NCBI GenBank assembly: GCA_005809105.1
Contig: SYLI01000066.1
Span: forward strand, 29,242 to 93,241
DNA: 64,000 bases
From: Verrucomicrobiales bacterium
Lineage (GTDB): Bacteria; Verrucomicrobiota; Verrucomicrobiia; Limisphaerales; UBA1100
Direction of reading: 5' to 3'
Below are positions 26,881 to 35,335 of the stretch, in pieces. The notes under the pieces are model-generated. The model saw nothing but the letters and a program-made list of their open reading frames with translations. It did not search any database and was not told where the DNA came from. How positions within the stretch are numbered: the first letter of the stretch is position 1; the number at the start of each line of letters is the position of its first letter. Position numbers and translations under genes: made by a program.

Positions 26881-29800
26881 CGCGCATCGTCGCCTGGTTC
26901 GCGCGCAATCCGGTGGCGGCTAATCTGCTCACGGCCTTCTTCATCGTGGCCGGGCTCGTGGCGCTGCCGCACATCAAACGGGAGGTGTTTCCTGAATTTG
27001 ACTCCAACTGGGTGCTGGTTCAGGTGCCCTATCCAGGCGCTGCGCCGGAAGAGACCGAGGGTTCCATCTGCGCCCGCGTCGAGGAGGTCGTGCTTTCCAT
27101 CGAAGGTGTAAAACAGGTGGTTTCCACCGCGGCCGAATCAGCCGGGATCGTCGCCATCGAACTCTTTCCCAACACGGACACGCAGCGCGCGCTCAATGAA
27201 ATCAAGACGCGGGTGGACTCCATCGACACATTTCCGGCCGAAACGGAGAAGCCGGTGGTCACCGAGATCATCGTTCGCAAACAGGTCATCAATGTGGCCA
27301 TCAGCGGGGATGTGACCGAGCGCGAACTTAAACGCGCGGGCGAGCGGGTGCGCGACGAGCTTCTCGCGCTACCGGGTATCACTCAGGTGGAACTGGCCCA
27401 CATGCGTCCCTACGAGGTGGCCATTGAGTTGAGCGAGGATCGCATGCGCGAGTATGGCCTCACGTTTGACGAGGTGGCTGCGGCCGTCCGTCAGGGGTCG
27501 CTGGATCTGCCCGGCGGCACGCTGCGCACGCGCGCCGGCGAAGTGTTGCTTCGTTCAAAAACACAGGCCCAGACAGGAGCAGAGTTCGAGCGATTGCCCC
27601 TGCGCACTCATGCCGATGGCAGCCGGCTGACGTTGGGGCAGGTGGCCACCGTGGTGGACGGTTTTGCCGAGACGGATTTGCGCTCGCGCTTTGATGGCCG
27701 GCCCGCGGTGCTGGTGCGCGTGTTCCGCGTGGGCGATCAGAGCGCGCTGGAAATCTCACGGGAGGTCAAGGATTACGTGGCGGGGGCCGCTTCGCGCCTG
27801 CCGCCGGGCATCAAGCTGGGCACCTGGCAGGACGATTCCAACTACCTGCGCAGCCGTATCGGATTTCTGCTGCGCGATGGCTGGCAGGGGCTGTTGTTGG
27901 TGTTCCTCTCGCTGGCTCTTTTTCTGCGGTTTCGCGTGGCGTGCTGGGTCACCTTTGGCATCCCCGTGGCCTTTCTGGCGATGCTCTGGCTCATGCCCAT
28001 GATGGATGTGTCCATCAGCCTCATCACACTCTTTGCCTTCATCGTCGTGCTGGGCATCTTGGTGGACGACGCCATCGTGTTTGGCGAAAACATCTACACC
28101 CACCAGCAGCGGCACGGGCCGGGATTGGAGAGCACCATTAGTGGCGCCATGGAAGTGGCGGTGCCGGTGGTGTTCGGCGTGCTCACCACCGTGGCCGCAT
28201 TTGTGCCGCTCCTGTTTCTGGAAGGCAACACGGGCAAGGTGCTGCGCTACATCCCGCTCATCGTCGTGCCGATGCTGCTCATTTCCCTCGTGGAATGCGT
28301 GTGCTGCCTGCCGGCCCATCTTCGCAATATGCCCGACACCCGCAGCGTGCAGGGGCGTCGCGGACCCGGTGGCCTCTGGGCGCGTTTCCAATCCTGGTTT
28401 GCCGATGGAGCCGAGCGGTGGATTGTGCGCGGGTACGAGCCCCTGCTTAACGCCTGCCTTCGCTGGCGCTACCTCACGTTGGCGACGGGCGTTGGAGTCT
28501 TTCTCATCACTCTGGCGGCATTCGCCGGCGGGCATTTTCGCTTCGTCTTTTTTCCCAACGTGGAAGGCGACAACGTGGCCGCGTGGGTGACGTTCCCGCG
28601 GGGAACCTCCGTGGAGACCACGCAGGCGGCCGTGGCGCGTCTGGAACGCGCCGCCGACACCGTGCGGCGTGATGTCGTTGCGCAGGGGCTCGACACCACC
28701 AACGTGTTTGAGCACTCGCTGGCCACGGTCGGCTTCCAACCCTTCCGCACCGACGCCGAGCGCGCGGGCGGCAATTATGGAAGCGATCACAGCGGCGGCC
28801 ACAAGGGCGAGGTGCACATCGAAACAGCACCTTCCGAAGCGCGCCGCATCTCCAGTTTCGAGCTGGCCGCACGATGGCGCGAGGCGGCCGGCGAAATCCC
28901 CGGCGCCTTGGAGCAGGGTTTTAGCTCGTCCATTTTCTCCGCCGGCAAGCCCATCAACATCCGATTGAGCGGCCCGGATCTTCCCACGCTGCAGCGTGCC
29001 GCCACAGATTTAAAGCGGCGGCTCTCCGCCTATCCCGAGGCGCAGAACATTGCTGACACCTTCCAGCCGGGCAAACGGGAGATTCAGATTCGGCTTTCGC
29101 CCGACGCCGAAATCCTGGGGCTGCGCGAGGCCGATCTGGCCCGGCAGGTGCGTCAGGCGTTTTACGGCGAGGAGGCCCAGCGCCTGCAGCGCAACCGGGA
29201 CGATGTGCGCGTCATGGTGCGCTACCCACAGGAACAACGGCGCTCCACCTATGATCTGGAGGACATGCACGTGCGCCTGCCTGATGGTCGAAGCGTTCCG
29301 CTGACCGAGGTGGCGTCACTCACCTCGGGAAGGGGCTATGCCACCATCCGGCGTGTGGATGGCCGCCGATCGGTGTCGGTCACGGCCGATGTGGACACCT
29401 CGAAACTGGAGCCCGACGCGCTGCTGGCGCGGCTGGAGCAGAAGGATCTGCCCGAACTCATGGCGGCGCACTCAGGCCTTCAATACAGCCTGGAAGGCGC
29501 GCGACAGGAGCAGGAGCTGACCCTGGGAAGCATGAAGCGCGGCTACATCATGGCGATCGTGATGATCTACGCGCTGCTCGCCATCCCCCTCCAGTCCTAC
29601 CTGCAACCGCTCATCGTGATGAGCGCCATCCCGCTGGGTCTCATCGGCGCGGTGCTCGGTCATCTGATTCTGGGGATGGATCTGACGGTGCTCTCGCTCT
29701 TTGGCATGGTGGCGCTCACGGGCGTGACGGTGAACGACAGTCTGGTGATGGTGGATTTCGTCAACCGCAACCGCCAGCGCTACCCCACGCTCATCGAGGC

Positions 29801-30122
29801 CGTGCGCGTGAGTGGCGTGGCCCGGTTCCGCGCCATTATGCTCAACTCGCTCACCACCTTCGTGGGCGTGGCTCCGCTGGTGTTTTTTGAAAAGAGTGTT
29901 CAGGCCAAATTCCTCGTTCCCATGGCCGTCTCGCTGGGCTTTGGCATCATGTTTGCCACGGTGGTCACCCTGTTGCTGGTGCCTTCCATCTACCTGATCC
30001 AAGAAGACCTTCGCCGCGCCGTCAAGTGGCTCTATGGCGGCGGAGAGGCGGCACCGGTGGAACCGCCCGCGGCCGTGTTACAGGCTCCGCCCGGCAACCC
30101 CTCGCAGGCGCCGGCGCAGTAA
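26877..30122 (+). CDS. RND efflux permease (HAE1-like, AcrB superfamily)
   Basis: This is the proton-driven inner-membrane pump. The 1081-residue protein has the classic 12-segment RND arrangement: TM1 near residue 15-32 (NLLTAFFIVAGLVALPHI), a large periplasmic loop, TM2-TM6, a second loop and TM7-TM12. TM4 carries the aspartate pair in the VVLGILVDDAIVFGENIY segment, essential for proton relay. GMVALTGVTVNDSLVMVDFVN is the matching motif in the second half. It is the last gene of tetR-OMF-MFP-RND. The substrate is unknown; HAE (drug/solvent) is favoured over metal export because no metal motif is seen. Confidence 0.94.
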   Translation: MTRIVAWFARNPVAANLLTAFFIVAGLVALPHIKREVFPEFDSNWVLVQVPYPGAAPEETEGSICARVEEVVLSIEGVKQVVSTAAESAGIVAIELFPNTDTQRALNEIKTRVDSIDTFPAETEKPVVTEIIVRKQVINVAISGDVTERELKRAGERVRDELLALPGITQVELAHMRPYEVAIELSEDRMREYGLTFDEVAAAVRQGSLDLPGGTLRTRAGEVLLRSKTQAQTGAEFERLPLRTHADGSRLTLGQVATVVDGFAETDLRSRFDGRPAVLVRVFRVGDQSALEISREVKDYVAGAASRLPPGIKLGTWQDDSNYLRSRIGFLLRDGWQGLLLVFLSLALFLRFRVACWVTFGIPVAFLAMLWLMPMMDVSISLITLFAFIVVLGILVDDAIVFGENIYTHQQRHGPGLESTISGAMEVAVPVVFGVLTTVAAFVPLLFLEGNTGKVLRYIPLIVVPMLLISLVECVCCLPAHLRNMPDTRSVQGRRGPGGLWARFQSWFADGAERWIVRGYEPLLNACLRWRYLTLATGVGVFLITLAAFAGGHFRFVFFPNVEGDNVAAWVTFPRGTSVETTQAAVARLERAADTVRRDVVAQGLDTTNVFEHSLATVGFQPFRTDAERAGGNYGSDHSGGHKGEVHIETAPSEARRISSFELAARWREAAGEIPGALEQGFSSSIFSAGKPINIRLSGPDLPTLQRAATDLKRRLSAYPEAQNIADTFQPGKREIQIRLSPDAEILGLREADLARQVRQAFYGEEAQRLQRNRDDVRVMVRYPQEQRRSTYDLEDMHVRLPDGRSVPLTEVASLTSGRGYATIRRVDGRRSVSVTADVDTSKLEPDALLARLEQKDLPELMAAHSGLQYSLEGARQEQELTLGSMKRGYIMAIVMIYALLAIPLQSYLQPLIVMSAIPLGLIGAVLGHLILGMDLTVLSLFGMVALTGVTVNDSLVMVDFVNRNRQRYPTLIEAVRVSGVARFRAIMLNSLTTFVGVAPLVFFEKSVQAKFLVPMAVSLGFGIMFATVVTLLLVPSIYLIQEDLRRAVKWLYGGGEAAPVEPPAAVLQAPPGNPSQAPAQ

Positions 30123-30208
30123 CCGCGGCAGGGGCGCGGGCGATATTTTCTCCCTACCCCCCGGCGCCCATTTGCGCTACGGTCGCGCGCCGTTGCCACG
30201 TCGCCCGC

Positions 30209-31615
30209 ATGAAAAAGCCATCGCTCCTGGTCATCTTTCTTACGGTGGTCATCGACCTCATCGGCTTTGGCATCGTGCTGCCGGTGCTGCCACAGGTGGG
30301 ACTGGATCTCCACGCTGCGGGATGGCAGACCGGTCTCATCGTGGCCTCGTTCTCGCTCATGCAGTTTCTCTTCGCGCCGGCATGGGGTCGCTTGAGCGAC
30401 CGAATCGGTCGGCGTCCGGTGCTCTTGGTGAGCACGGCCGGGGCCGTCATTTCATACGCGCTCTTCGCGCTGGCCATCACGCGGCAGAGTCTGGGGCTGC
30501 TGCTCATCTCTCGTCTTTTTGCCGGCATTTGCGGTGCCAATCTCTCGGTCGCCAGCGCGTACATCGCTGACATCTCCAAGCCGGAGGAGCGATCCCGGCG
30601 CATGGGACTGGTCGGGATGGCCTTTGGCATCGGCTTCATTCTGGGGCCCTTGCTGGGTGCGCTAAGCGCGCACTGGTGGGGGGCCGCGGCGCCAGGCTGG
30701 GTGGCCTCCGGCATCTGCGGCGCCAACCTCATCCTGGCGTATTTCATCTTGGGAGAGAGCCACCGGCCCGAGTCGGCACAGGCCGAGCCGCGCCCGCGTG
30801 TGGATCAGTGGCTGCACGTATTGCGCCGGCCGCAACTGCGCGTGCTGGTGGGCCTGTTCTTCTTCGCGACGTTTTGTTTCACCTGTTTTGAGTCGGGCTT
30901 TGTCGTTCTCTTCGTCAACAACCCAAAAATGCAACGCGTTGAGAGGGTTGCAGTGCCTCATGGAGCCACCGTGATATGGCAGGCCAACAATGGCACCGAG
31001 GTGAAGCAAGGCGACGTGTTGGGGCATGCAGTGGCAGGGACGCAGCCCTCGCCGATTCGCGCGCCGCGATCGGGCCGGGTGGAGGCTACGGCTGACGGGG
31101 GGCGCGCCATCAACCACACCATGACAACGGCCTACTATCTCATGGCGTTTTGCGGTCTGGTGGGTGCGGTGGTGCAGGGAGGGATGATCGGCCGGTTGGT
31201 CAAGCTCTTCGGTGAAAAGCGGCTCATCGGTCTGGGCCTGCTGCTCCTGGGGACAAGCCTGTTTCTGCTGCCGCAGCTCACGCATATCGGCTGGCTCATG
31301 GCGGGCTTGGCACTCTTCGCCTTGGCGTCGGGAGTCTACCGCGCGCCCACTTTCGGTTTGATTTCGCTCAATGCCTCCCCGCGCGAGCAGGGCGAAGTGC
31401 TGGGCGTCACCCAGAGCGTGGGAAGTCTGGCGCGCATCGTGGGTCCGGTGTTCGTGCTGGGCCTCTTCGACATCCGGCCCGAACTGCCCTATTTCATCTG
31501 TGCGTGCATCGCGGCGCTGGCGGGCTGGGTGGCTCTGGTCAAGTTGAACCAGCCGCGGATTCCGGCGGCCCAGGCCGCTGGTGCCGTTCCCGCAGCGGGC
31601 AAGGCGGCCGGTTAA
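30209..31615 (+). CDS. MFS transporter, TetA/DHA1-like, with soluble insertion after TM7
   Basis: This is a 468-residue major-facilitator protein. TM1 is VIFLTVVIDLIGFGIVLPVL and the loop 2-3 signature GRLSDRIGRRPVLL follows TM2. The DHA1/TCR-type C-terminal half has GLVGAVVQGGMIGRLVKLFGEKRL. Between TM7 (about 213-236) and TM8 (about 308-325) lies an inserted stretch of about 64 residues (240-303) that reads like a biotinyl/lipoyl-type barrel-sandwich domain (VKQGDVLGHAVAG, then PIRAPRSGRVEA). The ATG at 30209 starts directly at the TM1 region. It follows the RND operon by 86 bp and may be a separate unit. The substrate is unknown. Confidence 0.87.
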   Translation: MKKPSLLVIFLTVVIDLIGFGIVLPVLPQVGLDLHAAGWQTGLIVASFSLMQFLFAPAWGRLSDRIGRRPVLLVSTAGAVISYALFALAITRQSLGLLLISRLFAGICGANLSVASAYIADISKPEERSRRMGLVGMAFGIGFILGPLLGALSAHWWGAAAPGWVASGICGANLILAYFILGESHRPESAQAEPRPRVDQWLHVLRRPQLRVLVGLFFFATFCFTCFESGFVVLFVNNPKMQRVERVAVPHGATVIWQANNGTEVKQGDVLGHAVAGTQPSPIRAPRSGRVEATADGGRAINHTMTTAYYLMAFCGLVGAVVQGGMIGRLVKLFGEKRLIGLGLLLLGTSLFLLPQLTHIGWLMAGLALFALASGVYRAPTFGLISLNASPREQGEVLGVTQSVGSLARIVGPVFVLGLFDIRPELPYFICACIAALAGWVALVKLNQPRIPAAQAAGAVPAAGKAAG

Positions 31616-31625
31616 GCGCTTTGAC

Positions 31626-32693
31626 ATGGCGCGCATCCGAAACGTCGTATTTGATTGGTCGGGCACTCTGGTGGACGATCTGCCGGCCGTGTGGCGCGCC
31701 ACCAACTTCACGCTCACCCAGGCGGGAAGAGACGAGATGTCGCTTGATGAATTCCGCGCCGGGTTCAGCCTGCCCTTTGATGCCTTTTACGAACGCGTCA
31801 CCCCCGGCGTGCCTCTCTCCCAACTCGAGGCATGGTACCAGCAGCGCTTCGCCGGCGAGCAGGCCTCCATCGAGCCTTTGCCGCATGCGCGCGCCTTCTT
31901 TGATTGGTGTGCCGCGCGCGGATTGCGGCGCCTGCTCTTGAGCTCCATCCATCCCGATCATTATCGCGAACAGTCCGGGCGCATCCCCTTCGCCTTTGAT
32001 CGCGAGTACGTGCGCGTGATGGATAAGCGCCTTCGGCTGGGCTCCATCCTGTCGGAGAATGGAATGGTGCCGGCCGAGACGATGTACATTGGCGACATGC
32101 AGCACGATGTTGATGCCGCCCGCGTTGCCGGCGCGGTGTCCTGTGCCGTGCTGACGGGTTACAACACGCTCTCGCAGCTGCGCGAGAGCAAGCCGGACCT
32201 GGTGGTGGAGCATTTGGGTGAGCTTCGCGCACTGCTCGAGCGCCAGGCCTTGGAATGGCCGGCGCCCAATGGCGTCGCGCGCAGTCCGGTGGTCACGGTG
32301 GGTGCCCTCATCTTTGATGACTTAGGCCGGGCATTGCTGGTGCGCACGCGAAAGTGGTCGGAGCTCTGGGGCATTCCTGGAGGGAAAATCCAATGGGGCG
32401 AAAGTGCCGAGGCTGCGCTGCGCCGGGAGTTGCTGGAGGAGACCGGGCTGGATGTGAATGACATCCGCTTTGTGATGGCGCAGGACTGTGTGGCCTCGCC
32501 CGAGTTTTATAGGGAGGAGCATTTTGTGCTCCTTAATTACACCTGCCATTGCCAAGGCACGCCCGAGGTGCGCCTCAACGACGAGGCCCAGCAGTATCGA
32601 TGGCTGCGCCCGCAAGAGGCTCTCTCTCTGCCTCTCAACACTCCCACGCGTGTGCTGGTCGATGCTTTGCTGGACGGGAAGGGGGCCCGGTGA
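31626..32693 (+). CDS. HAD-like phosphatase fused to Nudix hydrolase
   Basis: This is a 355-residue two-domain protein. Residues 1-205 form a HAD-superfamily domain: motif I is VVFDWSGTLVDD (nucleophile D10; the usual second aspartate is S12), motif II is LLLSS at 103-107, the lysine is near 134, and motif IV is YIGDMQHDVDAARVAG. Residues 222-350 form a Nudix domain with a perfect Nudix box, G253 to L275 (GKIQWGESAEAALRRELLEE then TGL). The Nudix part is MutT-like (ALLVRTRKWSELWGIPGG). ATG 31626 follows the MFS stop by 10 bases and the stop overlaps folB (GTGA). The next gene makes a pterin intermediate, so dihydroneopterin triphosphate is one possible Nudix substrate, but this is a guess. 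Confidence 0.85.
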   Translation: MARIRNVVFDWSGTLVDDLPAVWRATNFTLTQAGRDEMSLDEFRAGFSLPFDAFYERVTPGVPLSQLEAWYQQRFAGEQASIEPLPHARAFFDWCAARGLRRLLLSSIHPDHYREQSGRIPFAFDREYVRVMDKRLRLGSILSENGMVPAETMYIGDMQHDVDAARVAGAVSCAVLTGYNTLSQLRESKPDLVVEHLGELRALLERQALEWPAPNGVARSPVVTVGALIFDDLGRALLVRTRKWSELWGIPGGKIQWGESAEAALRRELLEETGLDVNDIRFVMAQDCVASPEFYREEHFVLLNYTCHCQGTPEVRLNDEAQQYRWLRPQEALSLPLNTPTRVLVDALLDGKGAR

Positions 32694-33040
32694 AGGGAAC
32701 CATTGCCATCGTTGATCTCGAAGTGGCGTGCCGCATTGGCGTGCCCGATAGCGAGCGAAGCACGCCCCAGCGTCTGATGATGACTTTGGAACTGGAATTG
32801 GACTTGAGTCGCGCTGCGACCACCGACGACATCGCGCACACTGTGGACTACGACGCTCTGGCGAAGGATCTGCGGGTTTACTGCGCCGCGGGCGAATGGC
32901 GCCTTCTTGAGAAACTGGCGGCAGACATCGTGGCCCGCGTCGTGTCGGCGCACCGGCCTCTGCGCGCGTCCTTGGAAATTAAAAAATTTGTCCTTCCGCA
33001 GACGCGGCACGTGTCCGTGCGCGTGGAATACACCGGCTAG
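32690..33040 (+). CDS. folB: Dihydroneopterin aldolase
   Basis: FolB cleaves dihydroneopterin to 6-hydroxymethyl-dihydropterin and glycolaldehyde in folate synthesis. The 116-residue protein starts at GTG 32690, overlapping the HAD-Nudix stop. It has IGVPDSERSTPQRLMMTLEL at the start, TDDIAHTVDYDALAKDL, EWRLLEKLAADIVARVV, and a final KKFVLPQTRHVSVRVEY strand carrying the conserved lysine. The length is normal for FolB. Its four last bases overlap the convergent protease gene. The related FolX epimerase is less likely. Confidence 0.88.
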   Translation: MKGTIAIVDLEVACRIGVPDSERSTPQRLMMTLELELDLSRAATTDDIAHTVDYDALAKDLRVYCAAGEWRLLEKLAADIVARVVSAHRPLRASLEIKKFVLPQTRHVSVRVEYTG

Positions 33041-34404
33041 GGCTGAGGCAGTTTGACGCCCAGCACGGTGCGCATCCGCGCCCCGGCCTGTTGCGCCGTG
33101 TAAGCCTGCTTGGCCACGAGCGCCGCGGCAACGCCCGAGTTGTAGGCCGTGGCGGCCGACGTGCCGGTGATGAGGTAGGTGCGGTTGTTAAACTGCACCC
33201 GCGCCGTGCCCGGCCCGCCGATGTCCACGAAATCGCCACGGTTGGCGTAGCTGGCTGGGTTGCCGGCGTAGTCGGTGGCCGTGACGGCCAGCACTTCATT
33301 GTAGGCGGCTGGATAATTGGGGGTGATCACCGGAGAGTTGCCGGCTGCGCCGAGAAAAAGCACGCCGCGTTCGTGTCCCTGCTGGATGATGGAATGCACC
33401 ACGCGGCTTTCGCCGGGGCTGCCCAGACTCAAGTTGACGATGGAGGCGCCCCCGTTGATGGCCTCGGCAATGCCCCTGGCCACATCAAACGAGGTGGTGG
33501 TGGCGCGGTCGCCGTAGATGTCCACGGGGAGAATGCGCACGGGCAAATCGGAGCCGGCAAGTTTCATATCGGACAATCCGCGCATGATGGCGTCGGCCAT
33601 CGAGGTGCCGTGGCCGGGCGTCGTGGCGGCGGCGCGTTCCCCCTCATACAGGTTGACTTGCGGCATCAGAAAATCGGTGCGCGCCATGCCGTTGGCCTGC
33701 ACAGCCGAATCGACAAGCCCGATAATAATCGAGCGACCATCGGCGGCTTTGCCCTGTTCGAGCGCAAGGCCGGGCAGGGGGGCCGCGCTGACTTGCTCCG
33801 GGCCAGCAGGGCGTTCCACAATGTACACGGCATCCACATCGCCCCAGTTGCCGTTGGCCTCGATGAGCTGGCGGGCTCGCGTGGCGGCCTCTTCATCTTC
33901 AAAGCGCAGGCGCACGGCATTGATCTTTGCGATCTCGCCGGCGATCTTGGCGTTGAACTGGCTGGCAAGCGCGCGCGCCTCCTTGTCGGGCTTGAGCACC
34001 ACCACCAGCTCGTTTGGAATGGTGCGGGCCTTGGCGGGCAATGCCTGAACCTTGCGCGTGGCCTGATCGCGATTGTTCCGGTAGATGAAGAGCTTGGCCG
34101 AATCGCTCTTGTCGGGAACCAGCGCGTAGCTGGCACTGCCCAGAAGCAGGTCCAGCGCCTCTCCGGAAGATCGATCCCTAAACTGGGCACTGACCTGGCG
34201 GTCAAATTGCGGATCCAGAAAGATTTCCCAGCCCGTCTGTTGGTGCAGAAGCCTGAGCACCTCAAGAACTGGCACATTTTCAAGCTTGGCCTCGAAGCGC
34301 TGGGTGCCCGGTTTCCGGATGAGAAGGGCTGCGGGGACAGGGGCGGGCGCGGCCTGCACTGCGAGCACGCCAGCCAGAAATCCCGCCCACAAACTTCGTC
34401 TCAT
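33037..34404 (-). CDS. Secreted subtilisin-like serine protease with STN-like N-terminal domain
   Basis: This is an exported S8 peptidase of 455 residues. A signal peptide (SLWAGFLAGVLAVQAAPAP) is followed by an STN-like (secretin/TonB short N-terminal) domain at about 36-108 (LENVPVLEVLRLLHQQTGWE). A propeptide-like alpha/beta region follows at 129-200 (PNELVVVLKPDKEARALASQ). The subtilase domain follows from 225: D232 in IIIGLVDSAV, H265 in PGHGTSMADA, oxyanion N356 in LGAAGNSP and S416 in TGTSAATAYNSG. All three catalytic residues are present. It ends on a four-base overlap with folB. The frame is open upstream of 34404, but only as antisense to the FAH gene. Confidence 0.85.
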   Translation of the reverse strand: MRRSLWAGFLAGVLAVQAAPAPVPAALLIRKPGTQRFEAKLENVPVLEVLRLLHQQTGWEIFLDPQFDRQVSAQFRDRSSGEALDLLLGSASYALVPDKSDSAKLFIYRNNRDQATRKVQALPAKARTIPNELVVVLKPDKEARALASQFNAKIAGEIAKINAVRLRFEDEEAATRARQLIEANGNWGDVDAVYIVERPAGPEQVSAAPLPGLALEQGKAADGRSIIIGLVDSAVQANGMARTDFLMPQVNLYEGERAAATTPGHGTSMADAIMRGLSDMKLAGSDLPVRILPVDIYGDRATTTSFDVARGIAEAINGGASIVNLSLGSPGESRVVHSIIQQGHERGVLFLGAAGNSPVITPNYPAAYNEVLAVTATDYAGNPASYANRGDFVDIGGPGTARVQFNNRTYLITGTSAATAYNSGVAAALVAKQAYTAQQAGARMRTVLGVKLPQP

Positions 34405-34524
34405 GGTTTTGAGTATCCACACACGCAAGTGATTTTGCCATGATAATTCGCCGGCCAGCCGCATGGAGAAGAAGCGAATTAGTGCTTGCGATTGCGGTGA
34501 AAAAGTTGTTAATAACCCCCCTCC

Positions 34525-35280
34525 ATGGCAGCAATCGGAAGATTCCAGAAGGGCGACGACATTTTTTACGCGAAGGTTTTGGACGGAGAGCTGTTCCGAA
34601 TGAACGGCGATGTTTTTGGTTCGCCGTCCTTTGCCAAGAAGGCCATGCCCCTGCGGGGGCTCAAGACGCTGACGCCGGTGACGCCCAGCAAGGTCATCGC
34701 CGTGGGCTTGAATTACGCCGACCACGCGCGCGAATCGAACCTGCCACGCCCTCACCAGCCGCTCTTCTGGCTCAAGGCCCCCACGTCGCTGCTGCCCGAT
34801 GGCGGCAAGATCGAGCTCGCCTTTCCCAGCCATCGCAATGACTACGAGGCGGAGCTGGCCATCATCATCGGCCGGCGCATTCGCAACGTGACGGAAGCCG
34901 CGGCCGCGCGGTACATCCTGGGCTACACGAGCGCGCAGGACATCAGCGACCGCACCATCCAACAAAGCGAGAGCCAGTGGGCGCGGGCCAAGTCGTTTGA
35001 CACTTTCACGCCGCTGGGGCCCTACATCGAGACCAAGATTGACCCGCACAATCTGACCATTCAGCTCTACCAGAACGGGCAGTTGCGTCAGAATTCCTCC
35101 ACGAGCCAGCTCCTGTTCAACTGCTTCAAGCTGGTGAGCATCATTTCCACCAACATCACCCTGCTGCCTGGCGACGTGATTCTGACCGGCACGCCCGGCG
35201 GCGTGGGCCCCATCGAATCGGGCGACAAGCTTGAAGTGCGCATTGGCGACATGGCGCCGCTGTGCAACTCAGTGAAATAA
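34525..35280 (+). CDS. Fumarylacetoacetate hydrolase family protein
   Basis: The FAH family cleaves or decarboxylates beta-dicarbonyl compounds with a divalent metal. The 251-residue protein has PSKVIAVGLNYADHARES, FWLKAPTSLLPDGG, the metal-binding acidic run DYEAELAIIIGRRI, ILGYTSAQDISDRTIQ, KSFDTFTPLGPYI and DVILTGTPGGVGPIESGDKL. These are the marks of the 2-hydroxyhepta-2,4-diene-1,7-dioate isomerase/oxaloacetate tautomerase-like group. ATG 34525 follows an AACCCCCCTCC stretch without a clear ribosome-binding site. No aromatic catabolism genes lie nearby, so a housekeeping oxaloacetate or acylpyruvate role is more likely. Confidence 0.88.
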   Translation: MAAIGRFQKGDDIFYAKVLDGELFRMNGDVFGSPSFAKKAMPLRGLKTLTPVTPSKVIAVGLNYADHARESNLPRPHQPLFWLKAPTSLLPDGGKIELAFPSHRNDYEAELAIIIGRRIRNVTEAAAARYILGYTSAQDISDRTIQQSESQWARAKSFDTFTPLGPYIETKIDPHNLTIQLYQNGQLRQNSSTSQLLFNCFKLVSIISTNITLLPGDVILTGTPGGVGPIESGDKLEVRIGDMAPLCNSVK

Positions 35281-35335
35281 CCTCCAAGCGAACCCGCTTT
35301 CCCGCCGGGCGCCCGCCCGGCATACTTGGCCTCTC

